Of a stretch of DNA of 64,000 nucleotides, positions 24,932 through 37,500 are shown in pieces. Positions within the stretch are counted from its first letter, which is position 1, and the number at the start of each line of letters is the position of its first letter. The notes beneath the pieces were generated by a model. The model was given only the letters and a program-made list of their open reading frames with translations. It did no database searches and was not told where the DNA came from. Where the stretch lies: assembly GCA_905182995.1 (NCBI GenBank), contig CAJJDP010000005.1:620001-684000 (forward strand), read 5' to 3'. Made by a program: the position numbers and the translations under genes. This DNA comes from Paramecium octaurelia. Taxonomy: Eukaryota; Ciliophora; Oligohymenophorea; Peniculida; Parameciidae.

Positions 24932-26074
24932 TCATTCAAGATCCTTATCACCAGCAGCAATTCTTAAAGCGATGTATTCTTTTAGATCTCTCATGTTAGT
25001 GTTCAAGATACCAATCAAATCACTGACAGTCTATCTATCTTTGTCTCTGGCAGCTCTTCTTTATTAATAATCATAAGCAGCTTCTTAGCACTCACCTCTT
25101 CTGTCATCTCTTTATTAGGTCTTGGCTTAGATTCTTTAAAGAACATCGTTTTAGCTTGCTGTGGTAGCATCGATTCTGTCTTAAAGTGATTAGATTTCAG
25201 CAGTCAAATTAGCAATTGATGAATTGTATTTGTTCATGTCTTTATTGAGTAAACTAATATATGCTTAGAATGCTCTGGTTCTGTCATCTTCAGCTTTTCT
25301 GGCTAAATCAAATGCTTAACTTAATTAGTTTTAGAGATCATCGATCAATTTGATGACTCTTCCTGTTAATTCTTGGTTAGCAAATTATTGAGTTCTGTTG
25401 GCAAGATTGGCTAACAATTTGATGGCTTTTCCAAAGGTTCTGACGTGTTTCATTGTACTTGCTTTGTGAGCACCTTGACTCATGTGACTAGCAACTTAAG
25501 CCATAATTTATGGAGTAACGTGAACCTTTTCTTCACCCTTTTATAAGAAAGATGGAGCTTAGAGGTTATCTGTGAAAAGCCTTCTTGCTTCTGCCAAAAC
25601 TGATGAAACAAAGGTGTATTCTTACCTTTAAGCTTCAAAATCATCAGCTTATTCTTATCTTTTAGCTGTTGTTTCATCAATAACCTTTTATAATTCAGCC
25701 TTTTAGAGTTCCTTAGCTTTCTTTTATCCGATCTTTTAGTCTCTGATTGGTACAAGGTCATCAAGAACAGCTTATAATTCTGTATTTCTCTATTCAAGAT
25801 TGGCGAGTTCTTAGTTCAAGCCAGCCAAATCTGCATCACAAACTTATTAAAAGGCTTAATTATTAGCATCATCTTCCTTTTAGTCAGCTATATATCTATC
25901 TTCTAAATCATAAAGTGTTTAAAAGATTCTTTCCAATGGTTCACCTGTTGTCATTTAAATAGCAATTGTATTCAAAAGGGTTCTTCCTAAATCGCTGCTT
26001 TCAATTCTATCAAACATGGCTGTATCTGTGGCAAAAACACATGCAACTAATACCAAAAGCAATGTGGTTTTCAT
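24932..26074 (-). CDS. trichocyst matrix protein (TMP) family
   Basis: TMPs are made as secretory precursors, cleaved, and packed into the crystalline core of trichocysts, the exocytotic organelles of Paramecium. The 380-residue intronless frame starts with a signal peptide (MKTTLLLVLVACVFA) followed by an acidic pro-region, then long alpha-helical Gln/Lys/Glu-rich segments (for example LQKAELQKVIDETTAKRQEQ and IKLIDDLQNQLSQAFDLARK) and ends LRIAAGDKDLE. Size, helical character and the DLG..LLNTIAIQ segment after the signal match the family. The codon usage is richer in GC third positions than in neighbours, suggesting high expression. Probable cleavage of the pro-region into two chains is inferred from family knowledge. 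Confidence 0.85.
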
Positions 26075-26164
26075 AAATTTAATTTATTAATAAAAATTAT
26101 ATTTAAAAACGGAATATAGCAATAAATGATTTTGTATTTTGAATTTAATGTTGATTTATAAACT

Positions 26165-27336
26165 TCAGCAAAATGAATCTTCCCATGTATTTGATCCTGC
26201 TCCGCTAAACATATCTATTTTCCAATAAGTAAACAATCCAAAAGAGTCAGCCCACCAAAGAGTCACAAACATTGGCAAGAATTGTCTGCTGGCATAATTT
26301 CTTAACATTCCTGGGAAATAATTATTGAGATTTCTGGCATACCTGAATTTACAATATAAAATCTAATTACCAAATATGAGTAGCAGCTTTTCTATAATTG
26401 CCATCATAAGGACATACACCGTTTGGTTTTGGCCATAACTCTACCATCTCTCTTGTCACTTAAGACAAGGAGTAACTTGTCAAGATTGCCAAATATGTTG
26501 ATAAGAAGCAATTTAAAACTTTAACTGGAAAATATGGGATTTCTGCAACTCTTGTGAAGACGGATAACTATAATTCTAATTCTACTAATCTTTACCTTAT
26601 CCTTCATCCAATCAAAAGAGTAAAGTAGTGTTAAAGTTTAGAAGAAGTTTCTAGCAAATAGAGGGAATGAATTTTTGAAGAAATAGTATGGTCCCTCTTC
26701 AAATGGTATTCTCCATAAAGCGTTGAAAAACGAAGTATATCCTTTTTACAACTCTTTGGGGAATGTTTTGTCAGCATAATAAGCCATTCTAGCAACTTCA
26801 AAGGGAATTCCAATTGGAGCTGTAAGGAGAGAAATGAACATTGTGCCTGGTACTTTTCTCAAGAAACCATATTCAAATGTACCCCAAGTTCCTTTGTTTA
26901 ATATATTCATATAATACTTTGCCATCCATGATTGACTGCTCTAAATGCTGCTAATCTCAATGCCCAATCAATGCCACCTGAAGCAAATGCAAATTACATT
27001 CTAGTGCCCATTGATCTTTTGAAATTTTCAAGATTGATTGTTGCTTTGCTAAATTTATACAATTCATTCACAGTATTTGGTTATTCGTATGATCGTAACC
27101 TTAAACTTACATAGATTTTATACAATAATTTCCAATTCTCATAAAAATTATGCCATGCTTCACCAACAACACTTCCCAGTAACCCTGATATAGCTCCTCT
27201 AGTATAATTCCATCTCCATGAGCTAATTTATGCAAACAATCATATACTTTTCAGGAGCGTTGGTCCATACACCAGCATTATAACAATCAAAATATAAGGA
27301 ATGTCTTCTTCTGATGTCGTCTAACTCAAAAAACAT
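26165..27336 (-). CDS. mitochondrial carrier (SLC25)-like protein
   Basis: Carriers of this family exchange metabolites across the inner mitochondrial membrane using three repeats of two helices. Here one repeat retains the signature P-x-E-x-x-R in GIPFEVARMAYYADK, and the helix that follows contains the GYTSFFNALWRIPFEEGPYY segment, which matches the [FY]xxx...EG..GL/FYxG motif. A related but degenerate segment (FASGGIDWALRLAAFRAV) lies in repeat 1. Introns: 25 nt after PEN (about 27242-27266, ends TAG), 26892-26917 (26 nt, ends AAG), about 26577-26604 (28 nt) and about 26343-26370. It ends TWEDSFC before TGA 26165-26167. Two of the three signature motifs are degenerate, so transport may be altered; carrier-like subunits are known in ciliate respiratory complexes. 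Confidence 0.65.
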
Positions 27337-27403
27337 GATAAATTAATTATTGAATTGGATATTTTTGGTTTTATATATTTATATTTTGTGCCTGCTAAAT
27401 TTT

Positions 27404-27812
27404 TCAAATGAACACTTTCTTGTGCATGGAATGAGCTACTTGATATTTCTAATAGCAGTTGTAAACTCTATTCCATTCTAATTCTTCTTTTATTCTCCAT
27501 CCCAACCATGCAACTACACCTCCTGGAACAGCAGCCCAAAACAATCTCTATTTAATTGGCAAACCTTTTATTATTGGAAAGAAGAAGAATGAGAATGAAT
27601 AGACTGCACCTCCAACTTATCCTAATCTTTCAAATCTCGATGCGTCTCTATTGTAGAGAATAAAATTAATACGCTTCTGCATGGAACACTTATTCAGTCA
27701 ATTTCAAAGGAACATGTCTATCGTATTTCAAGAATTATTTGACCTCCTCTTTCTCTTTTGCTGTAAATGTTTTCTCAAACAGACCAAAGTGTTCTGGTTG
27801 ATCGTATATCAT
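27404..27812 (-). CDS. small membrane protein, probably mitochondrial
   Basis: 127-residue product after removing one 25-nt intron (GTATTAATTT...AATAG, about 27641-27665). A soluble N-terminus with acidic/basic mix (FGLFEKTFTAKEKEEVKQFL) is followed by two hydrophobic stretches (VGGAVYSFSFFFFPIIKGLP and LFWAAVPGGVVAWLGW) and a Lys/Tyr-rich tail ending HKKVFI. It lies 68 bp upstream of the carrier-like gene on the same strand and has the size and layout of ciliate-specific inner-membrane subunits. No family was recognised; the mitochondrial guess comes only from layout and neighbour. Confidence 0.6.
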
Positions 27813-28518
27813 AATAATATAATTATTAAAATCTTCTGATATTTATACCAATTATAATTATTCTAAACTCTTCAAGTAGGTGTTTATATTCTAGACTCAA
27901 ATTAAATAGAGTCTAAGATTTACACTTATAAATTAATAGTTTACTACTACTACCTATAAATGTATCATATTGATAACATAGATTGTTATTATTACAATAA
28001 TTTAATTCTTTCGAAATTTATTAGTTGTTATGGTTATGTTACTGAAATCCACTTTTTTCAGATATAGTAATTAAAAGGGTATTATAATCTAACTAATATT
28101 AAGTAATGCCAAAATCCCCAATATCAACTTATTCATTTAAATAGTATTTCAACATATTTCTTACTCAATTTATATATCAGTTTTATCTTATTTCCTTATA
28201 AAATTATGTAGATAATTTATAAGATCAAGGGTATTTTATTCAAATTTTCATGCCACCAGAGAAATCTAATGAGACTTCTAATAATATCGAACCTATAGAA
28301 ATTCATTATATTTACATCAGTAAAAATTAATATATAAATATTATCAAATCTTTAATTCTTTTAGCTATATGAATTATAAATATATTAATCAGAAATGGAA
28401 AATAATATTAAAGTCTAAAGATTATTTTTATATTGCTATATAATTTGAATAGCAGAAACTTAAGAATAAAAGATTTAATAATCTTGATAAAATTTGAACA
28501 TTATTATATATTATATTA
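27813..28518. other. AT-rich intergenic interval
   Basis: About 700 bp between the small membrane protein gene and the end of the dynein gene. Nothing recognisable was seen on either strand. It should hold the promoter of the upstream minus-strand gene and the dynein 3' end. Confidence 0.5.
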
Positions 28519-31500
28519 TCAATCATTTAGTTGGGTTGTAAAGGCAGCTCCATTAAGAATCCAATAGTCAGGGTTCTTCTTTGTAGGGCATTCAATTGCT
28601 CTTATGAAATTAGTCGAATGTCCTGTAGTTGATAGCACTCCTGCCCGAAGACCTAATGATTTTATCTAAAAAGATACTTGTTTTATAAAGAGGCATTGAA
28701 TATTCATTTGGATTTGGCTTATAGTCTTAAGTAGGTATAAAGTGTATGATTGGAGCCTAAAAGATGGTTTATCCTGGCAACTGATCTTCTAGTATGCCTT
28801 TATTCAAATCAAATCTACAACCCTCTACATATAAACCATATATGTAGGCTCCGTTATCAGGGGTTGATGTTATCTAAATTTGATTAAATTAATACCATTT
28901 CACTGTCGACATAATTAAAGAATTTGAAACTGAATCCCAGAACATCAATAGCAATTTAATTTTTTCTTGCAAATGTTTAGAGAACTGAAGTAAGGAAACC
29001 TTATGGGAAGAAGAATGCCGAAATCCAATAACCCTTTGGATAACCAAATTCTAAGTTAAACCAATCTCTGAAGAAATTGACTCTTTTTATCATATCGTCA
29101 TAAAACGAGGCCAATGGCTTCAAAGAAGGATAGGCTCTGTTAGCCCAAATTGATGGGACTTAATTATTGAGTAAGGAGCTGTACATTTTATCAAGTTCAG
29201 CTGACATCACTACTTCTCCCTTGATGGCAGCTTATAAATTTTTAATTGAATTTCCAATAACTGATAATAACTTATTAAATCTTTGAACTTCCTAATTCAA
29301 ACAAACCTTAAGAGAATCAATCTCAGATGAGGTATGTTAAGGAGCATTTTATTTTTTCTTTTTCTCCTATTCCTTAATTTAGAATGGAAGTTTCTATGCA
29401 AGAATTTCACACAGTTCCAGAACATTTTCATCTGGAGTCTTGGCCTTTTATTCTGAGTCACTCGTTTGAGCACTTTCTCTTGGTTGAATACTTAAGATAG
29501 TAGATAAAGCCATTTTTGATTCAGTTAATTTAAAGGTAATATTGGCATTTTCATTCATTCCAAAAACTTCAGGTTTTTCAAAATCTGGGAATTTATTTAT
29601 CAAATTTCTGTATCCATCAATATTCATTTCACCAGGTTATTTATAAATACCTGAATCTGAAAATGAGTATCCATCATTTAATGCATCTTCACTAAAATTA
29701 ATCAAATATTATTTTACTTAATAAATTTAGTTAAAATTGTAAGCAAACATCTTCTATCCCAATCATCTGTGACTCTTCCACCATATGTGATTTCTCCTAT
29801 GACATATACAATCGCATCCCAAGGAATATCTTAAGGCAAATCAAGAAAATTCCTAAGTAGTGTGTACGAAGTTTCAAGATCAGAATCATTAAATCTAATT
29901 TAAGATAACATTTTACTCATATCTAATGTTCCAACCCAAAGGTCCAAATTTACGACGTTCTTGTACAACAGCATGGAAAAATGCAAGAGAATAGAGTAAT
30001 TTTTTCCATGGCTCCTTTTTTTCACAATTTTCAACTTATTCTGAAGATAAATCAGTATAACTCTTAAACATATTTGATTTCAATCCTTTAGGGGGTTCAG
30101 TAGTTAATTTAATACTATTCTATAGAACACTAACAGGGAAGTAATCACAAGGCATACTTGTTAACATCAATCTAAATCCAGTGTTAAATGATGATTATAA
30201 TTCTGGATCCTCAAACCACTCTAATCTTTTCTCAAGAGTGGGCATGAATGATTTACCAAGATGGCAATTTTATAGGATTACCCAATCACCACTCTTGACT
30301 CCACTCTCAATTGCCTTTTCAGCAATAATTCCTTGTCCTTAACCAAGTGATATTATTCTAAGTTTTTCAGAGGATATCTTCTTTTGATTTGCTAATCTCA
30401 TTAAACTAGACAATGGATCTGCACCTTAACTCAATATAAATATAAATGGAGTTTTATGATCAGTGTCATTAAAGATGTCTTCAATTGATGCCTGATTATT
30501 GGAAGTAAATTTTTTCCCTAATATTGCGTCTACATAGTATGTCATTGCATACAAAGATTCTTCTTCTCTTAACACCTTCACAATCATTAATTTTTGGAAA
30601 GGAGTCAATTATTCACTTAATAAACTCCAAGGATTATCAGACTGTATTAATTGTTCAGTCTCTTTAAAATTAGTTAATGTTTAGTTGTAAATTTGTATAA
30701 AGTTTTAATGAACTGTTGTTAATTGATACAGTTCATTCCAGATTTTAGGAGTTAATTTAACAGTATTTGGCATAGCAGGGGGTTAAACTGATAAACTTGC
30801 TCCTCTTACAAAAAGATTCCATTCTCCAAAAGTGATTTACTTAGCATTCAATTGTATTTTAACTGTCATTAGGAATGAGAAGATTCTCTTGTGTTAATTA
30901 AATAGACCTCTACATACATTTGAGTAAATTGTTTCAGTTATTCCATCTATTAATGTATTTATTCTTATTTTTATATCATCATTCTTCTCTGAATTTCTGA
31001 TCACATTCTAATATAGTCTCTTGAAGTAATTTAATGAAAACTAATACATAGGATCTACCAAGGTGAAATCTGCAATAACAAAATAAAGCAAACTACCTCT
31101 TGTAGCAACTGGCAAATATTATTATCTCGCTGCTTCAATTTCAGCAGATTTCTATTCTTAAGTTACTAAACTTTCTTTAACTTAGATGGCATCCTATTTT
31201 GATATCTTTAAGTTTTCAATTAAATCAACATTATCCAAAATCATTCCTTTAGAATTTGCTAGTAAATTTAAGATCTTCTCTTCATTCTTTCTTAAGTTCA
31301 TGTTACCAGTAGATATTCTCTTAATTAAGTCTTTCTTCTCTTCTTCCATCTCTGGTTTTTCAATCTATACAACATCTCCAAGTAACTGTTCTTCCAAACC
31401 TTACTCTGTGACAGTAAAATTAATTACTGTTACTCTAATAAATATCTCTGGTAAAAATTAAGGATTTGCTAATTTTGTACTAAAGAATAATTTGAAATTT

Positions 31501-34500
31501 GGATCAAATTCAACTTCTCTATCTCCTATCTTTATCATTTTTCTTCTATTTATTACATTAAATTATTTCAATAATAATGGTTCTAAAAAGTTATCCAATT
31601 ATTCCTATACATCTTCTAAGAGCAAAGGAATTCCTGTTTAAACTGCATTTTCTATATGTTTAATAAGTCCCTCTTATGTAATCTTTAAGACTTTCAAATT
31701 GTGATCTCTATAACTATTTTTGATCCAAGTATTTGCTTGTAATTGTGGATCAATAAACATGGGATAAGATCTACTATATTTTTGAATAATGCCATTAGAC
31801 TTTGAAACTGTGTCATTAGGCAACCCATTTGCAGCCCATTATTAAATTTCAAGAGCATCTCCTAGAACTGATTCAAAATTGTATTTCTCACTCAAGGGAA
31901 TAGTTAACTCTGTAGCTTTTTCCATCCAATTCTGAATTAATTGATTTCTGAAGGTTCCAGTAAATGGACCCATATAGGCTACTGTTGAGCCTCCCAAAAA
32001 TACATTACCCAAAAGTAACTATATTTCTTCAGTTAGACTTTCAACTTTAATTTTCCATCTTTCTTGTTCATCTGCCAAACCTACGGTAAGTTCTTCAGCT
32101 CTAATCAATCTTTATTCTGTTGTTTAAATATCCTAATCAAGTCGATCTTTTTCTTATTTATTTTGATTGAATTGTATTTCCAATTCTGTAACTTTTCTGA
32201 CCACTTAAGCTAATTCAGATTGCTTTTACAATAATACTTTATTTGCTTTCTCTAATTGTTAATTCATGGCTTCTACCTGACTCTTCTTCTTCTCTACATC
32301 ATTATTAACATCAGTAAACTCACTTACCGCCCTAACCCACTCACAAATAGACTTTGCAGCCACACTCACTTTTTAAACCAAATTTGGAATGAATTCTGGA
32401 TTACTAGCTATTTTAGCTTTGATCTTATTTTAAGTTCCTGGCTTGATTTTACCAACTTCCAATCCTTTCATTTTTGATAAGAAATTAGGATCAGCCAATA
32501 GTTTTTTGATTGAATCCCAATCCAATTTTTCTTCAAATAAAATAGCAACACATTCTAAAGTAAATCGTACAATTGGCTATGGGTTGTTATTACTTTTGAT
32601 TTCAGAAATATCATTTCTGTTAAGAGTGTTAAGTGCTTCCGTGGCAGCATTCAGAGTAGGAATAGCTTCATTCAGTATTTTATCAGCTTCAGCTTTGGTT
32701 TCCTTAATTCGAGAAGCCTATTCATTAACTTATCTCTCCTCTTCTGAGACCAATTGCTTAACTCGATTTGCCTCAGTAGAATCAATTTATAACTTTTAGA
32801 GTAACTGTTCTTAATCTATAGTTTTTTGTTTTAAAATTGGTTACATTTCAGTTAATTTAACCTTTAAATCACTAATGATGCTGTTTGCTTCATGTAGCTT
32901 ATGTAATCCTGAAGATAATTTCATTTTGTTTGTTTACAATTCTTCTTTTTTCATCATCAATAATGTCTTATATGATTCTATTAAATCAAGATAGGATTTG
33001 GGTGTTACATAAACGTTTCTTTTGAGAGCAGCATAAAACTCATCGCATTTCCTTTCAACACTCTAGTGCACATGAACACACATTTGATAAAGATTTTATC
33101 TCATATCTTTTGTCAGACCATCAAATTCTAGAGATTCCAAAAACATTTCTGCCACACTCATCAATGCCTCTTATGGCCATTTGTGTAGCCACTCTATAGT
33201 ACAACAATTAACTAAACTTGGGAACATTCTCAATCTAACTCTTAATTATCCACCTATTGGCGATAATCCTAAGACTACATGTAGATTAGATCTAATCTTT
33301 TAGACAAAGTATGGGTATATATCATTGATTTTTAATTCTCTTGCTTCTGCTTACAATCCTTAATTAATAATCTCCAAATCATCTTTAGTCAACATATTAG
33401 GTACTTCACCTGAATTAAGTAGATTGTTCACATCTTCTAGAAAACCTTCTTATAATATTTAAGTATCTGAAAATGAGAATGCTACTAATCTATTCTCAAT
33501 TCCCACTGCACACATCATTCTGAACAAGTCCTCTTTAAATTCTTTCTTGCCATAGTTTTTCTTACTCTCTATGGTATCTATTTTGCATCCAGCCAATACA
33601 GCTCCCAATTGTGTCAAAGATTTCTTACCAGAACCTCCAACTCCAACCAACATATAATGTCCTCTTTATTATCTTAACACTCTGCTGATCCTAGTCAAAT
33701 GTTCAATAGCATCTTTGAATAACACTAAATTCATTTTTGTGTATTCCATCATGTATTCATTAATGACTTTAATAAGCTGGTTGTAATCCCTCACTTCCTC
33801 ATATATGCGATCAGCCAACTCAGCCCTTTTCTAGAAATCTGCAAAGATAAGAGGTGGTTATGAATCAAACAATTCATTGACCTTATATTCAATCTTAAAG
33901 AACAAGAATATATTTTTAACTAAGTTCTCTTTAAACCAATCTTAATCTTACGAATTAATTAATCTATCCATTAAAACTCTGCATGTCTCATGAGCCCATA
34001 ATCTAACCATTTATTCAGATTTCTAATAAATCATAGGTTTGGCTTATAAAATGCCTTAGAAGATCTTACTAACATCTCTGAGATTGAAAACATAATGAGA
34101 TTTCTCTGGAGTAGGCAATAAAGCTTTTTGGATTTCAGAGTACATCTGAAGAGTTGCATTTACAATAGAATAGTTTTCACTCAAATCCACAATTTCACTC
34201 TTGAAATGATTATTTTTTAAGAAGGCCTTCAAAATAGTACTAAATATCCAAGATAAGGTTTCATCACTGGAATTAGGAACACTTAACAAAGCGAAATGGC
34301 GAGTAAATCTAACTGTTATAGGAGACCTTCCTCCACCTGGGGGACCACAAGCACATATTAGTATTGTATTATCCACATCCTTCCAATTAAAGCTTTTCCT
34401 ATCATAAACACCTCGATAATCAATAAATTATCTTAATAATTCAATAGGGGGTTATGCACCATATTATTCTAAGGCTGGCATGTTAACATCATCCACAAAG

Positions 34501-37500
34501 ACTACAAACTTCTTACCAGGAGGAGGCATCAAAATGGTTCTTCCTTTCTTACGTTGAGTCTATAGTTTTTATTCAATACTTAATTAGGTAGTAAAACTTG
34601 CTGTTTTAGCTGAGAATGTAATCTACATCAAAGCTATGTGGCCATCATCTCTTAATTTTTCAACAGTTGAATTCACCATAATTGTTTTACCAGTTCCTGT
34701 AACTCCAGTAATAAACATAGGACAATTTGTATTGACTGCTTATTCCAAAAACCATCCATGAGCCACAGTTTCCTTTGTCTAAACCACCATATCGAAATAA
34801 CTCATTCCTTTTATATATTCAAATTATGGAATGATATCATTCCATTGTGTATAGCTGATATCTACTAATCCATCTGTTTTAGTTATTCTAACTAAGCAGG
34901 CAAATAGAGATCCTCTAGGCAGAACTTCAACTGGAAAAGTGTCAGCTACAATTCTTTCGAATTTTGGATAATCATCAGAGATAAGAGTTGCACCAACAGC
35001 CCACGCAAATACCCAAACATAAATTTTTTCAATGTGTTTTTTTGATATTTCATCTCTTAAATTACAATTAAATTATTAATTATAGTATTAGATGACCATC
35101 CTCAATATTTTAATTAATCCAACAGCCATTTAAGTTTCCTGTACAGGTATTAATTGCTTACATGTTTTAATGATCTAAGTTATTGATTTATTGAATGAAA
35201 CTTTTATTTGAACCAGCAAATGATCTATAATGTCTCTACTCAGAATGTCAATTAGAGTCATAGCTTCTGTGATAACTATAGGTTCATAACCTAATACTTT
35301 ATCATCTAAATAGACCATTCCACATCTACTAACTGTTGCAGGGGATGCCACTGCCAAATCTAATACTTCGAAGATCATTCTCATTTAAGTCTTCAATTTA
35401 ATACGCTCACCATTACTTAAACATAATGTCATTGAATCATCCAACACTGTGTTCATATTTTCGATCCACAAGGCATCTACTGGCCCATCAAATACAACCC
35501 ATTTCTTTTCCAAAGTCTCTGATGATGCATATCCTCTCATTATATTAGATGCTAAACCATCTGTCCATTATTAAGTCATCATATCAAATTAACCATACAA
35601 TTCTTCCATAGATATGGCTTTTGGATTCAAAATCTAATGTTCAACATTCTAGTAAATTGCATGATTTTTAACTCCTTTCAAAGAATATTACTCAAACAAT
35701 TTAATATAGGATTCTCTTAGTACATTTTAAACTTAAGATTTACCACCCATTGTAACTCCTACCAACATTACTCCAAATCTCACTTTCAATGTTTCATGGA
35801 ATTAAATTATCTTTTCAATGAAGGTATCTTATTCTTATAACTTGTTAAGTTCTATGACATTCTTTATTGCTGTTTCTAATTCTTTGTTCTACACTGTAGG
35901 AATCTGCATGCCTGGAAATAGATCACTCACAATTGCATTAAACAGGGGAATATCGTGTGATAAAAATTTGGGTAAATTACTTTCCCTCATAGCTCTGATC
36001 AATACAATATCTTCATTGATGTTTGGTTCTGCTCTTTTTAATGATCCAGCCATAACTAAAACAGATTTAACTGCTCTCATACCGAAATCATAGTGATCTT
36101 ACTGACTTAATTATTCAGAACTTAATTGATACAATTTAACCATCTTCCTTGATAAATCTTTGGCATTTGAAAATCCTTCAGCAAACAACATAATCTCAGC
36201 AATCAATCTATAATCTGGAACCATCATAGCTACTGGTCTAAAAAGCACTTTCAGATTATCAGGCAATTCTGTTCTACCAGCATAACCAGGATTCATAGTA
36301 ATAAATATTCCCAAATCAGGATTCAATTATACATTTTTACCAAAGAAATAAAAATTCATTTTATATTCCAATAGTGCTTCTCTTATAGTTTAAACTTATT
36401 GTGCTATGACTGATAATACTTCAATATAGATTCTATTAAATTCATCTAAACAAACCCAGGCTCCACAATATGCCAATCCTGCAAATAACTTTTCCATCAT
36501 TTTAGCTGTAATTTAATCTGAGCAATTAAAGACAATACAATATCTTCCCAAAGCTTTTGCTAAATCTTTGCATGATTCTGTTTTTCCTGTACCAGCTGGT
36601 CCTTATGGTGCTGCACCTAATTTGATTCCCAAAGCTCCTGTAATAGTCATCCAACATCTATCAGTTAATGGTGTAATAACCAATCTTGTGGTTGATCCCA
36701 AAAACTCGTAACCATACATTAATTTAGCATTCACTTATTTAGCATGGACACTTTCCTCATCATGATAAAACCTCAATTATTATTACCATTTGAAATCCAT
36801 GATACCTTCCACAGACTCATTTCTCATGTTATCCACAATATCTCTGAAGTGGACATCTTAAGTGACCAAAGCCACGAGAGTTCTTCTTTATAATTCAGTA
36901 AGATTTCCTCTGATTAATAATGTCAATTCATCCAGCATTGCTACATTAGCATCATACCAATCATCCAAATCTCCTTCTGCGTCTGCTTATAAATAATTTT
37001 CCTCTGTTATTTTGGTCCAAAATATAGAATCAATAGTAATAATAATTTAGAGTGGGAATTCAAATACCCAATCTTTTCTTTGTGTATCCTCTAATTAATA
37101 TTTAATTAAGGACTATCTCATGACACCACTTAAAGAAGATTTCATTTTATCTTCTAGAGCTTTTAACCAATCCTCAACCTCCCCTCTTGCTGAATATCCC
37201 TTAAGCACTGCAATTTCACCTTCAGCAGATATCATTCCAATGGCATTTTCTTAAGAATCGAATTAAATTTTGACTAAATTTTCAAAGCACTTTCTTAAAT
37301 ATGGTTAAATGGCTTAAATATTTTTTGCATTTGACAATATTTCTAACAGTTCATCATTTGATAAAAAGTAAAATCTCTAAAACACATCTCTTTTCTTTTC
37401 TAAGAATTCATCCAAAGCCTTTTAAATAACATCAAAATTATTGTTATTTTATCTCAATTAATTGAAGTACAATCTATTTGAATAATCATCTGCCCATCTT

